Part shown: positions 43,566 to 48,687 of the stretch, one piece after another | Numbering within the stretch: position 1 is the first letter of the stretch | How the letters are laid out: each line of letters starts with the position of its first letter | From: Streptomyces africanus | GTDB lineage: Bacteria; Actinomycetota; Actinomycetes; Streptomycetales; Streptomycetaceae | NCBI RefSeq assembly: GCF_002150735.1 | Contig: NZ_MUKA01000028.1 | Location: 1-48,687 of the forward strand | Length of the DNA: 48,687 nucleotides | Direction: 5' to 3' | Notes under the pieces: generated by a model | Databases searched by the model: none | What the model saw: the letters and a program-made list of their open reading frames with translations, nothing else | Told to the model about the DNA's origin: nothing | Translations under genes and position numbers: made by a program

Positions 43566-45032
43566 CTACTCCGTGAACTGCGACAGCTCCTGTTCGGCCG
43601 TCTGCGACACCCGGCGGCGGATGCCGAACCAGCCCGCGACCAGCATGGCCGCGATCACCGGGATGAGCAGGAGCGTCTTGCGGCCGACCTCCGGGTCGTT
43701 CCACATCATGCCGAGGCAGGCCAGCAGGAAGGCGATCGTGGTGATCTCCGTGACCGGGCTGCCGGGGAGCCGGAAGGAGGGCCGCTCGACCAGGCCCGCC
43801 CTGGCGTGGCGGACGAAGACCAGGTGGCAGATCATGATGATCACCCAGGTGCTGATGATGCCGAGCGAGGCGACGTTCAGCACGATCTCGAAGGCCTGCG
43901 CCGGCACGAGGAAGTTCAGGCCGACGCCGAGCACGCACACCGCGCAGGTCAGCAGGATGCCGCCGTAGGGAACCTGGCTGCGGTTCATGCGGGCGGTGAA
44001 CTTCGGCGCGGAGCCGGCCATCGCCATCGAGCGCAGGATGCGGCCCGTGGAGTACAGGCCCGAGTTCAGCGAGGACATCGCCGCCGTCAGGACCACCAGG
44101 TTCATCACGTCGCCCGCCGCCGGGACGCCGATCTTCGACAGGACCGTGACGAAGGGGCTCTGGTCGGCCGAGTAGACCGAGCCGGGGAGCAGGAGAGCCA
44201 GCAGGACGACCGAGCCGACGTAGAAGAGACCGACCCGCCACATGATCGAGTTCACCGCGCGCGGGACGACCTTCTCCGGCTCGGCCGTCTCGCCCGCGGC
44301 GACACCGACCAGTTCCAGCGCGGCGTACGCGAAGATCACGCCCTGCATGACGAGGACGACGGGCATCATGCCGTGCGGGAAGACGCCGCCGTTGTCGGTG
44401 ATGACGCTCAGGCCCGGGGTCTGGCCGCCCACCTCGTGCTGGGTGGCGAGGAGGAAGATGCCGATGAGCATGAAGCCGACCAGCGTCGCGACCTTGATGA
44501 TCGCGAACCAGAACTCCATCTCGCCGAAGATCTTCACCGAGATCAGGTTCACCGCCAGCACGACCGCGAGGGCGGCCAGCGCCAGCACCCACTGCGGAAT
44601 GTCGGTGAACAGGCTCCAGTAGTGCGTGTAGAGGGCGATCGCGGTGATGTCGGCGATGCCGGTGGTCGACCAGTTCAGGAAGTACATCCAGCCGGCGACG
44701 TAAGCGCCCTTCTCGCCGAGGAACTCGCGCGCGTAGGACACGAAGGAGCCCGAGGAGGGGCGGTAGAGGACGAGCTCGCCGAGCGCCCTGACCACGAAGA
44801 AGGCGAAGATTCCGCAGACCAGGTAGGCGATCGCCAGCGCCGGGCCCGCGTCGTGGAGGCGACCGCCGGCGCCGAGGAAGAGGCCGGTGCCGATGGCCCC
44901 GCCGATGGCGATCATGTTGACGTGGCGGGCCTTGAGGTCCTTGCTGTAGCCGGCGTCGCCCGCGTCCGCGGGCACCTGGGCCGCGTCGCTCGGGGATGCG
45001 GCTGCTGCCGTGTTCACGGCGTCCTTGCTCAC
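43566..45032 (-). CDS. APC superfamily amino acid permease
   Basis: This 488-residue, about 12-helix transporter has the N-terminal APC motif HVNMIAIGGAIGTGLFLGAG, then VVRALGELVLYRPSSGSFVS and WMYFLNWSTTGIADITAIAL, most like asparagine/GABA permeases (AnsP/GabP). The GTG at 45032 (VSKDAVNTA) is chosen over one 12 bases upstream, which lacks any ribosome site. It is divergent from a MerR-type gene, with a 10-base inverted repeat between them, suggesting local control. Substrate is inferred only from family resemblance. Confidence 0.9.
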   Translation of the reverse strand: MSKDAVNTAAAASPSDAAQVPADAGDAGYSKDLKARHVNMIAIGGAIGTGLFLGAGGRLHDAGPALAIAYLVCGIFAFFVVRALGELVLYRPSSGSFVSYAREFLGEKGAYVAGWMYFLNWSTTGIADITAIALYTHYWSLFTDIPQWVLALAALAVVLAVNLISVKIFGEMEFWFAIIKVATLVGFMLIGIFLLATQHEVGGQTPGLSVITDNGGVFPHGMMPVVLVMQGVIFAYAALELVGVAAGETAEPEKVVPRAVNSIMWRVGLFYVGSVVLLALLLPGSVYSADQSPFVTVLSKIGVPAAGDVMNLVVLTAAMSSLNSGLYSTGRILRSMAMAGSAPKFTARMNRSQVPYGGILLTCAVCVLGVGLNFLVPAQAFEIVLNVASLGIISTWVIIMICHLVFVRHARAGLVERPSFRLPGSPVTEITTIAFLLACLGMMWNDPEVGRKTLLLIPVIAAMLVAGWFGIRRRVSQTAEQELSQFTE

Positions 45033-45093
45033 GGGTGGATCCACTCTCTGGTGCGCCCGAGCGGGTCACGCTCGGCTGTCCGGACGTACATAA

Positions 45094-45122
45094 GGTCTGC
45101 GCCCCCTGTAAAGGCACAGACC
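45094..45122. promoter_or_regulatory. Inverted repeat upstream of the amino acid permease
   Basis: ggtctgcgcc (45094-45103) and ggcacagacc (45113-45122) match at nine of ten positions with a 9-base centre. It is 61 bases before the permease start. It could be an operator or a leader hairpin of that gene. Confidence 0.5.
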
Positions 45123-45217
45123 AAGGGCCCACCTTCCCCCGCCGTACGCGGCTCACGCGGTGGCGTACGTCACAGAGCGCTACTTCTCACACCGCCGTCA
45201 CCTTGGTCCCCGAAGGT

Positions 45218-45245
45218 TTCACAGCACTGGTGAGACAGCGATACT
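45218..45245 (+). promoter_or_regulatory. Promoter of the MerR-type gene with an internal TCAC/GTGA repeat
   Basis: A TTCACA -35 box (45218-45223) and GATACT -10 box (45240-45245) are 16 bases apart and end seven bases before the ATG, so the mRNA would be leaderless. The spacer contains tcac-n7-gtga (45219-45233), placed as MerR-family operators are. Confidence 0.5.
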
Positions 45246-45252
45246 GCTGCAC

Positions 45253-45963
45253 ATGACGACCGACACCGAGGAACCGACCCTCACGATCGACGAACTGGCG
45301 GCCCGGGCCGGTGTCACGGTGCGCACGGTCCGTTTCTACGGCACGAAGGGCCTGCTGCCGCCGCCGGTGCTCGGTCCCCGGCGCGTGGGGCACTACGGGC
45401 GGGAGCATCTGGCCCGGCTGGCGCTGATCGAGGAGTTGCAGCACCAGGGCATGACGCTGGCGGGCATCGAGCGCTATCTGCGCCGGTTGCCGCCGGACCT
45501 GAGCGCACGCGACCTCGCCGTTCACCGGGCGGTGGTGGCCTCCTGGGCGCCGGACGCCGTGGAGACGGTCACGCGGGCGGAGCTTCAGCGGCGGGCCGGG
45601 CGGCCGCTCGGCGACGAGGACGTCGAGCGGCTCGTCGCGATGGGCGTGCTCCGGCCCGCCGACGGCGGGTACGAGGCCGATCTCGGTCTGCTCCGGCTGG
45701 GTGTCGGGCTGCTGGACGTGCCGCTCTCCCCGGAGGCGATCTTCGCGGCGCGCACGGTTCTCACCGAGCACGCGCGCGCCGCGGCCCGTGAACTCTCGCG
45801 GCTCTTCCGCGGTGAGGTGGCCGAGCGGGACGCGCGGGACGTGCGGTCCCTGTCGGCGCACATGCACCCCCTGGTGGTGCAGGCGCTCCTCACCGCGTTT
45901 CAGCGGTCGCTGAAGGAAGAGCTGGGCGAGTGGCTCACCGAGCCGTCACAGGAGTCAGGCTGA
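45253..45963 (+). CDS. MerR family transcriptional regulator
   Basis: The 236-residue protein has an N-terminal MerR winged helix (TIDELAARAGVTVRTVRFYG, 10-29, then KGLLPPP) and the GHYGREHLARLALIEELQHQGMTL helix pair. The C-terminal domain lacks the cysteine pattern of metal sensors, so it is more likely a stress or small-molecule sensor. It probably represses or activates its own promoter and perhaps the divergent permease gene. It converges with the FadB-like gene, overlapping 9 bases. Confidence 0.92.
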   Translation: MTTDTEEPTLTIDELAARAGVTVRTVRFYGTKGLLPPPVLGPRRVGHYGREHLARLALIEELQHQGMTLAGIERYLRRLPPDLSARDLAVHRAVVASWAPDAVETVTRAELQRRAGRPLGDEDVERLVAMGVLRPADGGYEADLGLLRLGVGLLDVPLSPEAIFAARTVLTEHARAAARELSRLFRGEVAERDARDVRSLSAHMHPLVVQALLTAFQRSLKEELGEWLTEPSQESG

Positions 45964-48135
45964 GTCGCTGAACCGCTCCCCCTTCTCCGCCTTCTCCACC
46001 AGCAGCGCGGGCGGCGTGAACCGGTCGCCGTAGCGCTCGGCGAGTTCACGCGCGCGTGCCACGAATCCGGGCAGGCCGCCCTCGTAGCCGTTGATGTACT
46101 GGAGTACGCCGCCGGTCCAGCCGGGGAAGCCGATGCCGAGGACGGAGCCGATGTTGGCGTCGGCGACGGAGGTCAGCACGCCTTCCTCCAGCAGCCGGAC
46201 GGTGTCCAGTGCCTCGGAGAACAGCATGCGCTCCTGCATGTCCTCGAACGGGATCTGATACCCGGCCTTGGTGAAGTGCTCGCGCAGGCCCGGCCAGAGT
46301 CCGGTGCGCTTGCCGTCGTCGCCGTAGTCGTAGAACCCCGCACCGCCGCTGCGGCCCGTGCGGCCGAACTCGTCGACCATGCGGTCGATGACGGCCTCGG
46401 CGGGGTGGGCCGTCCAGGTGCCGCCCGCCTCCTCCACGGCCCGCTTGGTCTCGGCCCGGATCTTGCGGGGCAGGGTCAGCGTCAGCTCGTCCATGAGGGA
46501 GAGGACCTTGGCCGGGTAGCCGGCCTGGGCTGCGGCCTGTTCGACCGACGCCGGCTCGATGCCCTCGCCGACCATGGCGACGCCCTCGTTGATGAAGTGC
46601 CCGATGACGCGGGAGGTGAAGAAGCCGCGCGAGTCGTTGACGACGATCGGGGTCTTGTTGATCTGCCGGACCAGGTCGAAGGCGCGGGCCAGGGTCTCCT
46701 GCCCCGTGCGCTCGCCCTTGATGATCTCGACGAGCGGCATCTTGTCGACCGGCGAGAAGAAGTGCAGCCCGATGAAGTCGGCCTGGCGTTCGACGCCTTC
46801 GGCGAGTGCGGTGATGGGCAGGGTGGAGGTGTTGGAGCACAGCAGCGCGTCGGGCGCCACGACGCCCTGGATTTCCTGGAAGACCTTGTGCTTGAGGGAC
46901 GTGTCCTCGAAGACGGCCTCGATGACGGCGTCGCAGCCGGTCAGGTCCCGCACCTCGGTGGTGGGGGTGATGCGGGCGAGCAGCGCGTCCGCCTTCTCCT
47001 GCGTCGTACGGCCCTTGGCGACGGCCTTGGCGCACAGCTTCTCGGAGTAGCCCTTGCCCTTGAGCGCCGCCTCCAGGGAGACGTCCTTCAGGACGACGTC
47101 GATGCCGGCGCGGGCGCAGGAGTAGGCGATGCCGGCGCCCATCATCCCGGCGCCGAGGACGGCGACCTTGCGGACCTTGCGGGGCTCGATGCCCTGGGGG
47201 CGGTTGGCGCCGGAGTTGACCGCCTGGAGGTCGAAGAAGAACGCCTGGATCATGTTCTTCGAGGTCTGCCCGGCCGCGAGTTCCACGAAGTAGCGGGCCT
47301 CGATGACCTGGGCGGTCTCGAAGTCGACCTGGGAGCCCTCGACGGCGGCGGCGAGGATGCTGCGCGGGGCCGGGTAGGGGGCGCCGTTCGTCTGCTTGCG
47401 CAGGGTGGCCGGGAAGGCGGGCAGGTTCGCCGCGAACTTGGGGTTGGCCGGGGTGCCGCCCGGGATCTTGTACCCCGGCTTGTCCCAGGGCTGCTGCGAC
47501 TCGGGGTGGGCGTCGATGAAGGCGCGGGCCTTTTCGAGCAGTTCCTCCCGGGTGGTGGCCACGTCGTCGACGAGGCCGTTCTCCAGGGCGCGGCGCGGGT
47601 TGTACTGGGTGCCCTGGAGGAGGACCTTCAGGAGGGCGTCGGCGATGCCCAGCAGGCGGACGGTGCGAACGACTCCGCCGCCTCCGGGCAGCAGGCCGAG
47701 GGTGACCTCGGGGCAGCCGATCTTGGAGCCGGGCGCGTCGAGGGCGATGCGGTGGTGGCAGGCCAGGGCGATCTCGTAACCGCCGCCGAGGGCCGCGCCG
47801 TTGAGCGCGGCGACGACGGGTTTGCCCAGGGTCTCGATGCGGCGCAGGTTGCGCTTGATGGCCATGCCGCCGTCGAACAGCTCCTGGGCCGTCTCCGGCG
47901 TGACGCGGATCAGGTCGCGCAGGTCGCCGCCGGCGAAGAACGTCTTCTTCGCGGAGGTGATGATGACGCCCCGGATGGAGTCCTTCTCGGCCTCCAGGCG
48001 GTCGGTGACGGCGGCGAGCGAGTCGCGGAACGCCTGGTTCATGGTGTTCGCGGACTGGTTCGGGTCGTCGATGACCAGGGTGACGAGGCCGGTGCGGTCC
48101 TGTTCCCAGCGGATGGTGGTGGACTCAGTGCTCAT
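45955..48135 (-). CDS. Fatty acid beta-oxidation multifunctional protein (FadB/FadJ-like)
   Basis: The 726-residue protein fuses an enoyl-CoA hydratase domain (about 1-230) to a 3-hydroxyacyl-CoA dehydrogenase. The hydratase part has both catalytic glutamates (E121 in GGGYEIA and E143 in CPEVTLGLLPG). The dehydrogenase part has the NAD site VAVLGAGMMGAGIAYSCARA near 328-347, GLHFFSPVDKMPLVEII with the catalytic His, and a C-terminal helical domain. It hydrates enoyl-CoA and oxidises the product to 3-ketoacyl-CoA. The upstream thiolase gene, 33 bases away on the same strand, completes the cycle. Confidence 0.95.
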   Translation of the reverse strand: MSTESTTIRWEQDRTGLVTLVIDDPNQSANTMNQAFRDSLAAVTDRLEAEKDSIRGVIITSAKKTFFAGGDLRDLIRVTPETAQELFDGGMAIKRNLRRIETLGKPVVAALNGAALGGGYEIALACHHRIALDAPGSKIGCPEVTLGLLPGGGGVVRTVRLLGIADALLKVLLQGTQYNPRRALENGLVDDVATTREELLEKARAFIDAHPESQQPWDKPGYKIPGGTPANPKFAANLPAFPATLRKQTNGAPYPAPRSILAAAVEGSQVDFETAQVIEARYFVELAAGQTSKNMIQAFFFDLQAVNSGANRPQGIEPRKVRKVAVLGAGMMGAGIAYSCARAGIDVVLKDVSLEAALKGKGYSEKLCAKAVAKGRTTQEKADALLARITPTTEVRDLTGCDAVIEAVFEDTSLKHKVFQEIQGVVAPDALLCSNTSTLPITALAEGVERQADFIGLHFFSPVDKMPLVEIIKGERTGQETLARAFDLVRQINKTPIVVNDSRGFFTSRVIGHFINEGVAMVGEGIEPASVEQAAAQAGYPAKVLSLMDELTLTLPRKIRAETKRAVEEAGGTWTAHPAEAVIDRMVDEFGRTGRSGGAGFYDYGDDGKRTGLWPGLREHFTKAGYQIPFEDMQERMLFSEALDTVRLLEEGVLTSVADANIGSVLGIGFPGWTGGVLQYINGYEGGLPGFVARARELAERYGDRFTPPALLVEKAEKGERFSDSA

Positions 48136-48168
48136 GTGGAGTGCTCCGTGTGATCCGTCGGGAGGGGG

Positions 48169-48687
48169 TCAGATGCGCTCGACGATGGTCGCGACGCCCA
48201 TGCCGCCGCCGACGCACAGCGTGGCGAGGCCGTAGCGCTTGTCCTGGCGCTCCAGTTCGTCGACGAGGGTGCCGAGGATCATCGCGCCGGTCGCGCCGAG
48301 GGGGTGGCCGAGCGCGATCGCGCCGCCGTTGACGTTGACCTTGTCCAGAGACAGGCCCATGTCCTTCACGAAGCGCAGCACGACCGCCGCGAACGCCTCG
48401 TTGATCTCGACGAGGTCGATGTCGTCGATGGTGAGCCCGGCCTTGGCGAGGGCCTTGCGGGTGGCGGGGGCGGGGCCGGTGAGCATGATGGTGGGCTCGG
48501 AGCCGGAGACGGCGGCGGAGACGATCCGCGCGCGGGGCGTGAGGCCATAGCGCTCGCCGACCTCCTTCGAGCCGATCGCGACGAGCGAGGCGCCGTCCAC
48601 GATCCCGGAGGAGTTGCCCGCGTGGTGGACGTGGTCGATCTTCTCCACCCAGTGGTACTGCTGGAGCGCCACCGCGTCGAAGCCGCC
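48169..48687 (-). CDS. Acetyl-CoA acyltransferase (thiolase), 5' end outside the window
   Basis: Only the C-terminal 172 residues are present; the gene continues past the window end. The visible part has [20 protein letters not shown], the catalytic-His loop [15 protein letters not shown] and the active-site Cys in [10 protein letters not shown], all typical of thiolase C-domains. It cleaves 3-ketoacyl-CoA to acetyl-CoA and is the partner of the FadB-like gene that follows. The first Cys domain cannot be checked. Confidence 0.93.
   Translation of the reverse strand, partial: GGFDAVALQQYHWVEKIDHVHHAGNSSGIVDGASLVAIGSKEVGERYGLTPRARIVSAAVSGSEPTIMLTGPAPATRKALAKAGLTIDDIDLVEINEAFAAVVLRFVKDMGLSLDKVNVNGGAIALGHPLGATGAMILGTLVDELERQDKRYGLATLCVGGGMGVATIVERI

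Noticed and set aside
45033..45252. Riboswitch upstream of the amino acid permease
   Set aside because: Only a single short inverted repeat is present; no multi-helix aptamer pattern is recognisable.
1..48687. TTA codons that would imply bldA control
   Set aside because: Each TTA I found inside a called gene (checked on both strands by eye) falls out of frame, mostly as GGTTAC for Gly-Tyr. I could have missed one.
1..48687. tRNA, rRNA, CRISPR, insertion sequence or prophage
   Set aside because: No cloverleaf-like segments, repeat-spacer arrays, transposase motifs or terminal repeats were seen.

Overview
The window is chromosomal DNA of a Streptomyces or close relative. It is very GC-rich, uses many GTG starts, chains genes through 4-base GTGA/ATGA overlaps, has almost no U-tracts after its terminator hairpins, and carries families typical of this genus (hopanoid operon, DUF5941, SCO6745 family, LPFR small protein, the Streptomyces intergenic palindrome). 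The gene order resembles, from memory, the right-arm hopanoid region of S. coelicolor. I see no phage, transposase, CRISPR array, rRNA or tRNA.

Positions 110-13320, minus strand: one tightly coupled hopanoid operon, read hpnC, hpnD, a DUF6380-like small gene, hpnE, polyprenyl diphosphate synthase, shc, hpnG, hpnH, ispG, dxs, class III aminotransferase (hpnO-like). It covers farnesyl-PP to squalene (HpnC/D/E), cyclisation to hopene (Shc), adenosylation and adenine release (HpnH/HpnG) and final amination. Two MEP-pathway enzymes (Dxs, IspG) are built in, and idi lies 10 kb away at 23373.

Positions 13680-21974: a compact cell-surface set. On the minus strand, in order of transcription: a DUF5941/CDP-alcohol phosphotransferase, a phosphocholine-cytidylyltransferase-like enzyme, a glycerol-1-phosphate-dehydrogenase-like enzyme, a second CDP-alcohol phosphotransferase lacking the last motif Asp, a family 2 glycosyltransferase and a Wzm/Wzt-type ABC exporter. 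galE is divergent. I read this as making and exporting a phosphodiester-linked glycan or lipid headgroup. Its product is unknown and it is the best candidate for an undescribed pathway here.

Positions 22132-31493: a CDF metal exporter, idi, an anti-sigma-type ATPase, an atypical crotonase, a PfpI/GlxA pair, a SCO6745-family protein behind a TetR-like operator, a 43-residue LPFR protein, Tex, and a glycolipid-binding-domain protein.

Positions 31490-48687: an ABC-F ATPase, an unknown Cys-motif protein divergent from a D-amino-acid-oxidase-like enzyme, a BCCT transporter, three secreted peptidases (M14, S15, M1), an arginase-fold enzyme, a macro-domain protein, an amino acid permease divergent from a MerR regulator, and a fatty-acid beta-oxidation pair (thiolase, cut by the window end, then a FadB-like protein).

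Functions are inferred from motifs read by eye in translations. No database search was run.
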